Source: CAVSRC01 sp963743015
GTDB lineage: Bacteria > Pseudomonadota > Alphaproteobacteria > Rhizobiales > Kaistiaceae
Assembly: GCA_963743015.1 (NCBI GenBank)
Contig: CAVUOD010000016.1
Coordinates: 92,367 to 156,366, forward strand
Direction of reading: 5' to 3'
Length of the DNA stretch: 64,000 bases
Positions 34,252 to 45,003 of this stretch are shown here, in pieces. The notes beneath the pieces are model-generated. The model was not told where the DNA came from. It did no database searches and saw nothing but the letters and a program-made list of their open reading frames with translations. Made by a program: the position numbers and the translations under genes. Position 1 is the stretch's first letter. Each line of letters starts with the position of its first letter.

Positions 34252-35358
34252 TCAGTTGGCGACGATGGGAGCGGGGGCGCTGACCTGGGTCATCAGGTCA
34301 TCGTTCCACTTGCCTTCCACCTTGAAGTGGGCGGTGGCGCCGAGTTCGGCCGCCTCGATCAGGTTGTGGTTGACATAGGCGTAGATGCCCGGCTGGCGGA
34401 AGGTGTAGAGCGCTGCGGTGGCGGAACCACCGGGGACGAACCAGGTCTCCAGCCCTTCCATCGGAGCGTTCGTGAACTTGCCAAGGTCCCAGACATAGTC
34501 GCCGTGACCGCCGATCAGGTGGGGCCGGGTATCGCGGTTGGCCTGGGAGTGGATGATGAGCACGGTCTCGCCGACATTGGCCTTCATGGCATTGTCGCCG
34601 GTGAGCGCGCCGACCTTACCCTCGAAGACGACATGCGACGGGATCAGCCTGCGCATCGTGTCGGTGGTGTCGGCATAGGAATCGCCGAGGCTGTCGTAAG
34701 TCTTGTAGTTGCCGTCGGCGTCGCGCGGGACGTAGAAATCGCTCTCGCCGACATAGAAGACCTTGTCGTAGTGCAGCGGCTTGCCCTTGCCGTCCTTGAG
34801 GCCGTCGCGCGGCAGCACCATCACCGCCCCGTTCATGCCGGAGACCACGTGCCACGGGATCATGCCGGGAGGCGCGCAGTGATAGACGAAGACGCCGGGG
34901 CGGAAGGCCTTGAAGCGCAGCGTCACCTGCTCGCCGGGATAGATCAGCGTCAACCCGCCGCCGCCGAGCGCGCCGGTAGAGGCGTGGAAGTCGATATTGT
35001 GCGGCATTTCGTTGGTGGCCGGATTGACCAGGGTGAGCTGGAGATAGTCGCCTTCGTGAACGACCATCAGCGGGCCGGGCAGCCAGCCGTTGTAGGCCAT
35101 GGACCACATCTTGGTGCCCTGGTCGTCGACGACGATCTCCTTCTCGACGACATGCATGGTGAACTCGACGACCCTGGGTGCGGCCGTGGTCGCCTGCTCG
35201 TGGGCATGGACCAGCGGCGGCTTCACCAGGTCGACCTTGACGTGTTCGAGGCCGGCGACATCTTGGCTGCTTGCGGCGGCGAGGACCGGTGTCCGGCTGG
35301 CCGTGGCGGCAAGCGCCGTGAGAGTTGTGCCGATCAGCGCCTGACGACGGGTAATCAT
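34252..35358 (-). CDS. nirK: Copper-containing nitrite reductase NirK
   Basis: Periplasmic enzyme reducing nitrite to NO (368 residues). A twin-arginine-like signal (ITRRQALIGTTLTALAATAS) leads into two cupredoxin domains. Type 1 Cu ligands are in VYHCAPPGMIPWHVVSGMNG with the His of MPHNIDFHAS; type 2 Cu His residues are in IDFHA, FVYHC, RPHLIGGHGDYVW and YVNHNLIEAAELGA. The catalytic Asp is near EMPHNID or downstream by family. The start is ATG 35358. A TTG-N8-CAA box lies 65 bases upstream, in the gap shared with the divergent Crp/Fnr regulator gene. Confidence 0.94.
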   Translation of the reverse strand: MITRRQALIGTTLTALAATASRTPVLAAASSQDVAGLEHVKVDLVKPPLVHAHEQATTAAPRVVEFTMHVVEKEIVVDDQGTKMWSMAYNGWLPGPLMVVHEGDYLQLTLVNPATNEMPHNIDFHASTGALGGGGLTLIYPGEQVTLRFKAFRPGVFVYHCAPPGMIPWHVVSGMNGAVMVLPRDGLKDGKGKPLHYDKVFYVGESDFYVPRDADGNYKTYDSLGDSYADTTDTMRRLIPSHVVFEGKVGALTGDNAMKANVGETVLIIHSQANRDTRPHLIGGHGDYVWDLGKFTNAPMEGLETWFVPGGSATAALYTFRQPGIYAYVNHNLIEAAELGATAHFKVEGKWNDDLMTQVSAPAPIVAN

Positions 35359-35422
35359 GGTTCCAATCCTCTTGCTGGTGTGTTCTATGAGCGGACCATG
35401 CTCCGGCCGGTTCCCTTCTTCT

Positions 35423-35436
35423 TTGTGCGCCAACAA
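35423..35436. promoter_or_regulatory. FNR/NnrR-type operator between nirK and its regulator gene
   Basis: TTGTGCGCCAACAA (TTG-N8-CAA), 65 bases before nirK and 53 bases before the divergent regulator gene, so it could serve both. Confidence 0.78.
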
Positions 35437-35488
35437 ACAAGGATGCGATTACCTGCCAGCCACCGCGAGCGGAGGGGGGGGTTGACCC

Positions 35489-36215
35489 ATGGCGCCGCCG
35501 ATCGATCGCTCTTTAGTTAGCGATTTCGCGATATTCAAAGGCGTTCCGGCCGAAGACATCGAAGCTGTACTGGCGCTCGCCCGCCCGCGGCGCCTGCCGG
35601 AGGAGACTACCGTCTTTCGCCAGGGCGCCACGGCCAACGAGTTCTTCCTGCTGCTCAATGGGCGCCTGAGAGGTCCAGCAGGCGTCGCCCGACGGACAGC
35701 AGATCGTCGTTCGCCACATCAATCCCGGCGATCTCTTCGGCATCGCCCGGGCCGTGCGCAGGCCGGACTATCCGGGGACGGCGATCGCCGTGGTGGAGAG
35801 CCTGGCGCTGGTCTGGCCGGCGAGCCAATGGGACGCCTTCATCGGGCGCAATCCGGCTTTCGCCGTGGGCGCGATGCAAACGGTCGGCGCGCGTCTGCAG
35901 GACGCGAACACGCGCATTCGCGAATTATCCACCGAGGCGGTCGAGCGGCGCATCGCGCACGCCATTCTGCGGCTGGTGAATCAGGCCGGGCGCAAGACGG
36001 CCAAGGGCATCGAGATCGATTTTCCGGTGACCCGTGAGGACATCGCCGAGATGGCCGGCACCACGCTGCATACGGTGAGCCGCGTGATGAGCGGCTGGCA
36101 GCAGCAGGGGCTGGTGGCGCTCGGCCGCAAGCGCGTCACGGTCACGGACGCGCACCGGCTGTTCATCCTGGCAGAGGGAAGCCAGGCTCGGGGTAGCGGG
36201 CCGGAATCGTCGTAG
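35489..36215 (+). CDS. Crp/Fnr-family regulator of the nitrite-reductase regulon (one-base frameshift near 35672)
   Basis: A 241-residue (reconstructed) transcription regulator. The N-terminal cyclic-nucleotide-like fold (FRQGATANEFFLLLNGRLR) breaks at GAGAGGTCC (35669-35675); removing one G restores VQQASPDGQQIVVRHINPGD and LFGIARAVRRPDYPGTA. The C-terminal winged helix is VTREDIAEMAGTTLHTVSRV. The protein has no cysteine at all, so it cannot hold an FNR-type iron-sulfur cluster, which argues for an NnrR/DNR-like NO sensor. It is divergent from nirK. Its last 53 bases overlap the convergent DUF1858 gene. Confidence 0.82.
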
Positions 36216-36423
36216 CGACCTGCCGGATCTCGCCGAGCAGCGGATCGAGGTCGACCTTGTGCTCGGCGCAGGCTTCCTCGAGCGTGTGCAGCCCGCCCAC
36301 CGGACAGCCGACGCAGGCCATGTGGCGGGCCAGGAACAGCCGGATTGTCTCCGGCCACAGTTTCATGATCGTGCAGACCGGCGTCTGGCGATGCGGGTCT
36401 GCCGCTTCGGTTCGGCTCGTCAT
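36163..36423 (-). CDS. DUF1858 small protein of the nitrite/NO regulon
   Basis: An 86-residue protein with the DUF1858 core (TIMKLWPETIRLFLARHMAC, then VGCPVGGLHTLEEACAEH) and a C-x2-C pair. Such domains occur near or within NO-response and hybrid-cluster proteins (for example the ScdA N-terminus). The start at 36423 (MTSRTEAADP) gives the shortest frame keeping the domain. A TTG-N8-CAA box sits 36 bases upstream, so it is likely co-regulated with nirK. Its 3' end overlaps the regulator gene by 53 bp on the opposite strand. Confidence 0.78.
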   Translation of the reverse strand: MTSRTEAADPHRQTPVCTIMKLWPETIRLFLARHMACVGCPVGGLHTLEEACAEHKVDLDPLLGEIRQVATTIPARYPEPGFPLPG

Positions 36424-36458
36424 GGAGAGGAGCGTAGCTGCGGCCGAGCCGGCCTTCT

Positions 36459-36472
36459 TTGACGCGCAACAA
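36459..36472 (-). promoter_or_regulatory. FNR/NnrR-type operator upstream of the DUF1858 gene
   Basis: TTGACGCGCAACAA (TTG-N8-CAA) inside TTTGACGCGCAACAAG, 36 bases before the start codon. It matches the nirK box at 11 of 14 positions. Confidence 0.72.
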
Positions 36473-36513
36473 GGAGCGAAACGTTTTTCCGGCACTCCGG
36501 CCGCCAGACATGC

Positions 36514-36539
36514 GAAGGGCCGCCCGGGGGCGGCCCTTC
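36514..36539 (-). terminator. Strong hairpin downstream of the 24-codon gene
   Basis: GAAGGGCCGCC (36514-36524), loop CGGG, GGCGGCCCTTC (36529-36539): an 11-bp perfect stem. It lies 46 bases after the stop of the tiny gene at 36585 and before the DUF1858 promoter. No T run follows, so termination is likely but not certain. Confidence 0.65.
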
Positions 36540-36584
36540 CATTGTCGATCCGCATGAGGAGCGGACTCGAAGACCTTCAAACGC

Positions 36585-36659
36585 CTAGGAGGCGCAAACC
36601 TCGCCAAAGGCGGGTTTCCAGGTCCGGTCCGCCGCACGCGGCGTATGACAATGAGACAC
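36585..36659 (-). CDS. Tiny 24-codon protein gene with a near-perfect Shine-Dalgarno
   Basis: The start GTG at 36659 is preceded by AAGGAGGTGATCC (36673-36661), a 13-base match to the anti-Shine-Dalgarno end of 16S rRNA at ideal spacing. The product begins MSHCHTPRAA and ends PAFGEVCAS, with two Cys, two His and one Trp. A hairpin follows. Such a ribosome binding site is very unusual by chance and argues for strong translation. I do not recognise a named family; a leader peptide or a small stress or metal-related protein are both possible. It lies 79 bp downstream of the DUF930 gene. Confidence 0.65.
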   Translation of the reverse strand: MSHCHTPRAADRTWKPAFGEVCAS

Positions 36660-36738
36660 TGGATCACCTCCTTTCGTTTGTTGATGGGAGCATGACTATG
36701 GGGTGCGCCGTGATTCCCCGCAAGCCCCCGTCTGCTGG

Positions 36739-37380
36739 TCAGTCTCCCGTCGCCAGGCCGAGCTCCGCGATGCGCGTCGGCGAGAGTTGCGCGCCGGCGA
36801 GGAAATCGAAAGCGACGACGGCGCCATGTTCGGGCGACAGGCGGCAGCGATAGCGGAGGGCGTACCAGTCGTCTCCACTGCGCACGGCCGCGCCATCGGC
36901 AACCACCGTGTTCGCGCCGATCGCGATCTCGCCGGCGGCATGGGCGTTGACCGTTTCTGGATAGAAATCGCTGCGCACGCGCGCCACCTGCTCCAGCGCT
37001 TCGATGTTGCAGAGCTGGATCATGCGCTCGACGGCATTGAGCTTGGGCAGGTCTGCGCGCGCCTGCCGGTTGCGCGGATCGGCGAGCGCGCGGCCGGAAA
37101 GGATGGTCGCTGCGTGCATCAGCGGTTCGGCCGTATCGGGCGGTATCGCCGCGGGGGGTTCGAGGCGGGCCGTCTCGGCGGGCGGCGACGGCGCGAGCGC
37201 TTCAGGCTCCACCCCGATCAGCAGATCGACCGGAATGACGGTCTCGAACGGCACGGGAGGCGGAGCGGCGCTCCATATCTTCACGATCGCAGCCGCCAGA
37301 AGGGCGTGCAGCAGGAAGGACGCGGCAAGGCTCCGCGCCGTCTCCGCCGGCCATTTCGGAGGAACCGCCTCCTCGAACAT
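36739..37380 (-). CDS. DUF930 family protein
   Basis: A 213-residue protein with one N-terminal membrane helix (LAASFLLHALLAAAIVKIW), a proline-rich linker (about 60-85) and a C-terminal DUF930 domain (MIQLCNIEALEQVARV, then YALRYRCRLSPEHGAVVAFD), with the two conserved cysteines expected to pair in the periplasm. The topology resembles TonB-like proteins. The function is not known. It is transcribed away from recF, with a 201-base gap between. Confidence 0.75.
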   Translation of the reverse strand: MFEEAVPPKWPAETARSLAASFLLHALLAAAIVKIWSAAPPPVPFETVIPVDLLIGVEPEALAPSPPAETARLEPPAAIPPDTAEPLMHAATILSGRALADPRNRQARADLPKLNAVERMIQLCNIEALEQVARVRSDFYPETVNAHAAGEIAIGANTVVADGAAVRSGDDWYALRYRCRLSPEHGAVVAFDFLAGAQLSPTRIAELGLATGD

Positions 37381-37581
37381 GGGTCACGCGCCGCCCCGGC
37401 ACTCCCCGACACATTGGCGCGATGCCCTCGGCACTTGCCCATCATCGGCCACTGCTGCAAATGTCGCGCTCAAATCGCCAAAATTGCGGCCGCGGCGAAG
37501 AGCGGTTGCCGCAGCCCGGTGCCGGCGGCGCGGGAAGTCCTGCGGGCTCCCGAACGCGGTTCGCCGGCAGAGTGAGGCGCC

Positions 37582-38769
37582 TTGGACGCATCGAACGACG
37601 TCAAGCCGGATTCTGCCGATCGGGCCCGCCCGGGCCGCGCGGCGCTGACCGCGCTGAAGCTGGCGAGCTTCCGCAACTATGCCGGCCTGTCGCTCGGCCT
37701 CGACCGCCGGCCGGTGGTGCTCACCGGGCCGAACGGCGCCGGCAAGACCAACCTGCTCGAGGCGGTGTCCTTCCTGTCGCCGGGACGGGGCCTGCGCCGG
37801 GCGAAGCTCGACGCGGTGGCGCGGCAGCCGGGAGACGGCAGCTGGGCGGTGGCGGCGACGGTGGAAAACGGTGCCGGCACCGTCGAACTCGGCACCGGCA
37901 TCGCGCTCACCGCCGAGGGGCCGGAGGGCCGCCGCTCGGTTCGGGTCAACCGGGCACCGGCGCGTTCGCCCGATGCGCTGCTCGACCACCTGCGCGTCGT
38001 CTGGCTGACGCCGGCCATGGACGGCCTGTTCACCGGACCGGCCGCCGACCGGCGGCGCTTCCTCGACCGGGCGGTGCTGGCCATCGACCGCGGCCACGGC
38101 ACCCGGGTCAACGCTTTCGAGAGGGCGATGCGCGGGCGCAACCGCCTGCTCGGCGAACCGGCGCCGGACAGGCAGTGGCTCGATGCGATCGAGCGCGAGA
38201 TGGCGGAGCTTGGCGTGGCCATCGCCGCGGCACGGCGCGAATGGGCCGGCCTGGCAGTGGCGCTGATCGCCGAAGGCGACGTGGCGGCGCCCTTCCCGGC
38301 CGCGGGAATCGCGCTTGAAGGCCGGCTTGAGCACCTGCTCGATGGCCACACGGCAGGTGCGGCGGAGGAGATCTATGCCGCCGATCTTGCCGGAGCGCGG
38401 CCGCGCGATGCCGCCGCCGGTCGCACGCTGTCGGGCCCGCACCTCTCCGACCTTCGTGTCCGCCACGGGCCCAAGCAGGCGGCCGCCGAGATCTGCTCGA
38501 CCGGCGAGCAGAAGGCGCTGCTGATCGGCCTGGTGCTGGCCCAGGCGCGGCTGGCGGCACGGCTTTCCGGCGAAACGCCGCTGGTGCTGCTCGACGAGAT
38601 CGCCGCCCATCTTGACGCCGAGCGGCGCGCCGCGCTGTTCGCCGTCCTCGACGAGCTCGGCTGCCAGGCCTTCATGACCGGCACCGACGCCGCCGTCTTC
38701 GCCCCGTTCGGCGAGAAGGTGCAGCATCTCGGCGTTGCCGACGGGCGGGTTACCCCTTCCCCGGCCTGA
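37582..38769 (+). CDS. recF: DNA replication and repair protein RecF
   Basis: ABC-type ATPase (395 residues) that loads RecA at gaps with RecO and RecR. Walker A is LTGPNGAGKTNLLEAVSFLS, the signature is CSTGEQKALLIGLVLAQARL and Walker B is PLVLLDEIAAHLDAERRAAL. The start is TTG at 37582 after GAGG. In many bacteria recF lies between dnaN and gyrB; here gyrB is 1.6 kb downstream beyond a LysE-type and a DedA gene, and dnaA/dnaN are not in the window. Confidence 0.93.
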   Translation: MDASNDVKPDSADRARPGRAALTALKLASFRNYAGLSLGLDRRPVVLTGPNGAGKTNLLEAVSFLSPGRGLRRAKLDAVARQPGDGSWAVAATVENGAGTVELGTGIALTAEGPEGRRSVRVNRAPARSPDALLDHLRVVWLTPAMDGLFTGPAADRRRFLDRAVLAIDRGHGTRVNAFERAMRGRNRLLGEPAPDRQWLDAIEREMAELGVAIAAARREWAGLAVALIAEGDVAAPFPAAGIALEGRLEHLLDGHTAGAAEEIYAADLAGARPRDAAAGRTLSGPHLSDLRVRHGPKQAAAEICSTGEQKALLIGLVLAQARLAARLSGETPLVLLDEIAAHLDAERRAALFAVLDELGCQAFMTGTDAAVFAPFGEKVQHLGVADGRVTPSPA

Positions 38770-38791
38770 GATTCGGCGCTAAGCCGGAGCC

Positions 38792-39406
38792 ATGAACACC
38801 GCCCATCTGGTGACCTTTGCCGTGGCGCTGACGATTGCCGTGGCCAGCCCCGGCCCGGGCGTGGCCGCCGTGTTGGCGCGCGCGCTCTCGACCGGCTTCC
38901 GCCGCACATTGCCGATCATCGGCGGCCTGATCCTTGGCGACATCATCTACATCTCCGCCGCCATCGGTGGCCTGGCAGCACTGGCCACCACCTTCGGCGA
39001 GGTCTTTCTCGTCGTGCGCTGGCTGGGTGCGGCCTATCTCATCACTCTCGCCATCCGCCTGTGGCGCAGCCGGCCCGACCACACAGCAGCGCGCGGACCG
39101 CAGCCGCGCGGATCGGCGCTGCAGACCTTCCTCGCCGGACTGTCGATCACGCTCGGCAATCCCAAGGTGATGGTCTTCTACCTGGCCCTGCTGCCGGCGC
39201 TGATCGACCTCAGAACGGTGGGTGCCGGCGAATATCTCGCCATGATCGGCATCGTCGCCGTCGTCCTGACGCTGGTCATCGGCGCCTATGCGGCTCTTGC
39301 CGGCCGCGCCCGCGCGTTTCTCGCCACGCCCGGGCGGCGCAAGCTGCTCGATCGCATTGCCGGTTCGTTCATGGCCGGCGCGGCGGCCGCCATCATCGCA
39401 CGCTGA
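38792..39406 (+). CDS. LysE/RhtB-family amino-acid exporter
   Basis: Six-helix exporter of 204 residues. The family motif is near the N-terminus (FAVALTIAVASPGPGVAAVL, with the PGP turn), then a GFRRTLPIIGGLILGD loop and ITLGNPKVMVFYLALLPALI. It probably exports a neutral or basic amino acid. The ATG at 38792 has GGAG 6 bases upstream. It begins 22 bp after recF and converges on the DedA gene. Confidence 0.85.
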   Translation: MNTAHLVTFAVALTIAVASPGPGVAAVLARALSTGFRRTLPIIGGLILGDIIYISAAIGGLAALATTFGEVFLVVRWLGAAYLITLAIRLWRSRPDHTAARGPQPRGSALQTFLAGLSITLGNPKVMVFYLALLPALIDLRTVGAGEYLAMIGIVAVVLTLVIGAYAALAGRARAFLATPGRRKLLDRIAGSFMAGAAAAIIAR

Positions 39407-39409
39407 ACG

Positions 39410-39994
39410 CTAGCCTTCCTCGCTCTGCCGCCGGATGAAGCGGCGGTGGAGGAGCGTGAGCCCGGCATAGGAGACGATGCCGACGGCGATCATGGCGATG
39501 AGGATGTGCTCGACGTGGTGGAAGTTGCCAAGCGTCGCCTCGATGGTGCGCCCGAAGGCGAAGCCGAGGCCGACCATGGCGGCCGCCCAGATGAAGGCGG
39601 CGATGGCGTTGAGAATGGCGAATTTGCGCAGGGAGACGTTTGACACGCCGATGGCCAGCGGGCTGACCGTTCTCAAGCCGTAGAGGAAACGGAAGATCAG
39701 GATGTAGAGCGTGGCGCTGGCCTCCACCTTGGCCAGCGCCTTGGCGAAAAGCGGCCGTTTGCGCTGGCGCATGACCATGGGATGGTCGGCGAAGCGGCGG
39801 CCGACGAGGAAGAGCGCCTGGTCGCTGGCAAGCGCGCCGAGAAAGGCCGCGAGCAGCGCCAGCCGGCCGTCGACCGCCCCCTGATGGGCCAGGAATCCGG
39901 CCATGATGGCGATGGTTTCGCCCTCGAGCAGGGTGCCGAGGAACACGACCAGCAGCCCGTAGGTGGCAATGAAGTGTTCGACGAGCGGCAACAA
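39410..39994 (-). CDS. DedA/SNARE-associated family membrane protein
   Basis: Integral membrane protein of 194 residues with the DedA landmarks FLGTLLEGETIAIMAGFLAH, SDQALFLVGRRFA and LRTVSPLAIGVSNV, containing the membrane-embedded acidic and arginine residues typical of undecaprenyl-phosphate or phospholipid flippase members. The start is TTG at 39994, 6 bases after GGAG. It is divergent from gyrB across a 336-base gap that carries a terminator-like hairpin. Confidence 0.83.
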   Translation of the reverse strand: MLPLVEHFIATYGLLVVFLGTLLEGETIAIMAGFLAHQGAVDGRLALLAAFLGALASDQALFLVGRRFADHPMVMRQRKRPLFAKALAKVEASATLYILIFRFLYGLRTVSPLAIGVSNVSLRKFAILNAIAAFIWAAAMVGLGFAFGRTIEATLGNFHHVEHILIAMIAVGIVSYAGLTLLHRRFIRRQSEEG

Positions 39995-40235
39995 ACGAGG
40001 CTCCGATCGGGGTCAGCCAGGGCAATCCATGCGGGTGCGCCGGAAACAAACCTTTTGGGGACCGGCACGGCGCCCAAATCCGGTGCCCCGCAATAGCATA
40101 TCGGCCGCGGGCGCGACACCGCCCCGAAAGACCGCAGAATCGGGGCGTTTGTGCGGCGCACAAAATACCCCTAAATTGCTGGCGAAAGGTCGAAATCCGG
40201 CCCAGGCTTTGCTATATATGACGATATGATTCTGG

Positions 40236-40267
40236 GGCCTTTCCGGTGCCTGCCGGAAGGGCCTTTT
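40236..40267 (+). terminator. Intrinsic-terminator-like hairpin in the gyrB leader
   Basis: GGCCTTTCCGG (40237-40247), a short loop, then CCGGAAGGGCC (40253-40263) followed by TTTT. It reads in the gyrB direction and ends 64 bases before the gyrB start codon, so it could attenuate gyrB or end a short leader RNA. The rest of 39995-40330 shows an AT-rich stretch (TTTGCTATATATGACGATAT, 40208-40227) that is a plausible promoter. Confidence 0.65.
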
Positions 40268-40330
40268 CAGGCCCTGTGACGGGCCCGTCAACGGCTCCTG
40301 TCGAGCCCCCGCTCTTAAACGGAAACGTGC

Positions 40331-42751
<2,421 letters not shown>

Positions 42752-42954
42752 CGGCCAATTCCGCTCACCCTCGCCTTGCCTGCGGCCGGTGGTGCTGTTC
42801 GCGAAGCGTGTCGTAGGTGGGAGGTTCCTGCCAGCAGGCTGTCAGCATCTGGTGCTCAGGGCCGGCATCCGCGGTCTTCTTGCGATGGAGTCGACACGGC
42901 GGGCTGGTACACTCGGCCGCACTGCACCAACTCATCCCAATTCCCTGTCCGCCC

Positions 42955-44175
42955 GTGACCCGCACACCGAAACCCAAGCCGCGCCGCCGCGTCTCACCCG
43001 CCCCGGTCGAAATCCCGGTGAACCGGGCCCGCGCGCTGTGGATCGATGCGCAACGGCTGAATGCGGCGGAACCCTTCGGCGCCGGGCCCGAGGCAGTGGC
43101 GCGCGCCGTGGCGCATCTCGGCTACGTGCAGATCGACACGATCAACGTCATCGAGCGCTGCCACCACCACATCCTCTACAACCGCATTCCCGCCTACGCC
43201 CGCGCCGATCTCGAGACCGCGCAGGCGCAAGCGAAGACGGTGTTCGAATACTGGACGCATGCGCTCAGCCTTATCGCGACCGACGATTTTCGCTTCTTCG
43301 CCGGTGAGATGAAGCGGCAACGCAACGACCCGGACCATTGGTACGCCGACGTGCCCTTGAAGGAGGTGCGCAAGGTCGTCCGCCGGGTGCGCGACGAGGG
43401 GGCGCTGACCATCGCCGACATCAAGGACGACGTGCTGGTCGACAAGGACCACCCGTGGGCCTCGCGCAAGCCGTCGAAGCGGGCGCTGCAGGCGGCGTTC
43501 TTCCGGGGCGAACTGGTGATCGCGCGGCGCGAGGGCATGCTCAAGACCTATGAGCTGACGCAGCGCCATTTCGGCTGGCAGCACCTGCCCAGGCCGGCGA
43601 GCGCGGCCGAGATCACGCGCTACCGGCTGGAGCGGGCGCTGCGCACGCAGGGCATCGTGAGCCTCGGCCCCATCGGACTGGGGGCGATGGGGGTCAAGGC
43701 GGCAGTCAAGGCGCTGATCGATCGCGAAGTCAGGGCCAAGCGGCTGGTGCCGGTGACCTTTGCCGGCGCCGGCGGCGACCATTGGGCGCGGCCGGAGGTG
43801 CTGGAGGCGGAGATCGCGCCACCCCTCCTCACCCACATCCTGTCGCCCTTCGATCCACTTGTCATCCAGCGCCGGCGCACGGCGGCCTTCTTCGGCTACG
43901 AGCATCTGTTCGAAGCCTATGTGCCGAGGGCCAAGCGCAAGTTCGGCTATTTCACCCTGCCGGTGCTGGTCGGCGACGAGATCGTGGCGGCGCTCGACCT
44001 CAAGGCCGACCGGCAGGCGGGCGAACTCAAGATCCAGGCCTGGCATTGGGTCGGCCCCGGCAATGCCCGCCGCCACAAGAAACACATCGAGGCGGCGCTC
44101 GACCGCTTTGCCCGCTTTCAGTTGCCGGACAATGCGGCGGCCGACCGCGATGACGCAGAGGCCGCGCGCCTGTAA
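42955..44175 (+). CDS. AlkX/YcaQ-like DNA glycosylase (winged-helix DUF1006)
   Basis: Winged-helix protein of about 406 residues in the YcaQ family, which unhooks interstrand crosslinks and bulky alkylated bases. The catalytic Gln-x-Asp motif of the AlkX subgroup is visible in LGYVQIDTINVIERCHHHI. The C-terminal half has HILSPFDPLVIQRRRTAAFF, FGYEHLFEAYVPRAKRKFGY and LVGDEIVAALDLKADRQ. The GTG at 42955 (VTRTPKPKP) is preferred; the frame upstream is Ser/Cys-rich and unlike the family. It is followed 36 bp later by an SDR gene. Confidence 0.82.
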   Translation: MTRTPKPKPRRRVSPAPVEIPVNRARALWIDAQRLNAAEPFGAGPEAVARAVAHLGYVQIDTINVIERCHHHILYNRIPAYARADLETAQAQAKTVFEYWTHALSLIATDDFRFFAGEMKRQRNDPDHWYADVPLKEVRKVVRRVRDEGALTIADIKDDVLVDKDHPWASRKPSKRALQAAFFRGELVIARREGMLKTYELTQRHFGWQHLPRPASAAEITRYRLERALRTQGIVSLGPIGLGAMGVKAAVKALIDREVRAKRLVPVTFAGAGGDHWARPEVLEAEIAPPLLTHILSPFDPLVIQRRRTAAFFGYEHLFEAYVPRAKRKFGYFTLPVLVGDEIVAALDLKADRQAGELKIQAWHWVGPGNARRHKKHIEAALDRFARFQLPDNAAADRDDAEAARL

Positions 44176-44210
44176 CCTGCCCTTGCCCGCAAGGCGAGGA
44201 GCAGCGAGCG

Positions 44211-44954
44211 GTGGTCCACAAGCTCATCCTGGTGACCGGCGCGTCGAGCGGCATCGGCCGCGCGGCGGCCGAAGAATTTGCGCGCCGCGGGGCACGTGTG
44301 CTGCTGCTGGCGCGCAACGCGGACCGGCTGGACGCGGTCGCGGCGGGCATCCGCAACGCCGGCGGCCAGGCGGCGACCTTCATCATCGATCTCGCCGAGA
44401 CGGAGCGCCTGCCGCCGCTCGCCGAAACCATCATCGGCGAACATGGTGTCCCCGACGTTGTGGTCAACAATGCCGGCGGCGGACAATGGAAGCCCTTCGT
44501 CGAAACCTCGGCGAACGAGGCGCGCGCCATGATGGCGCTGCCCACTCTGGCGGCCTTTGCCGTCACCCGGGCGTTCCTGCCGGCGATGCTGGAGCGCGGC
44601 AACGGCCAGGTCGCCTTCGTCACGTCGCCGGCATCGTTCATGGTGTGGCCGAATGCCTCGGCCTATATCGCTGCCCGCTTTGCGCTGCGCGGGCTGGCAG
44701 AGGCGCTGCGGGCCGATCTCCGCCAAACGCCGATCGGCGTGACGCTGGTGACGCTCGGCCTGGTCGCCAGCCCCTATTGGCAGCACAACCCGGGCAGCCG
44801 CCGGTTCCTGCCGCCCCGGCTACCGCTGGCGATGCGCGAGCTGAGCGTGGAACAGGCCGCCGAGACGATCGTCGCGGCGGTCGAAAAACGGCGGCGCCAC
44901 GTGGTTCGCCCGGCCGTCTTCCGCCTGTTGTTCGCCCTCGGCCTGTCCGCATGA
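44211..44954 (+). CDS. Short-chain dehydrogenase/reductase
   Basis: SDR of 247 residues, start GTG 44211. The cofactor motif is VTGASSGIGRAAAEEFA, NNAG is in VVNNAGGGQW, serine in VTSPASFMVW and Tyr-x3-... in ASAYIAARFALRGLAEALRA. The usual Lys of Y-x3-K is replaced: the sequence reads YIAAR, so the catalytic base partner is Arg, which may reduce or alter activity. The substrate is unknown. Confidence 0.8.
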   Translation: MVHKLILVTGASSGIGRAAAEEFARRGARVLLLARNADRLDAVAAGIRNAGGQAATFIIDLAETERLPPLAETIIGEHGVPDVVVNNAGGGQWKPFVETSANEARAMMALPTLAAFAVTRAFLPAMLERGNGQVAFVTSPASFMVWPNASAYIAARFALRGLAEALRADLRQTPIGVTLVTLGLVASPYWQHNPGSRRFLPPRLPLAMRELSVEQAAETIVAAVEKRRRHVVRPAVFRLLFALGLSA

Positions 44955-45003
44955 CACGGATTTAACCTTGCGCCGGCGGGTGACGGCGGCCACATAACGG
45001 GCG

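Noticed and set aside
36655..36675. CTGGATCACCTCCTTTC resembles the 3' end of 16S rRNA
   Set aside because: No other rRNA sequence is nearby; read on the minus strand it is the Shine-Dalgarno of the 24-codon gene.
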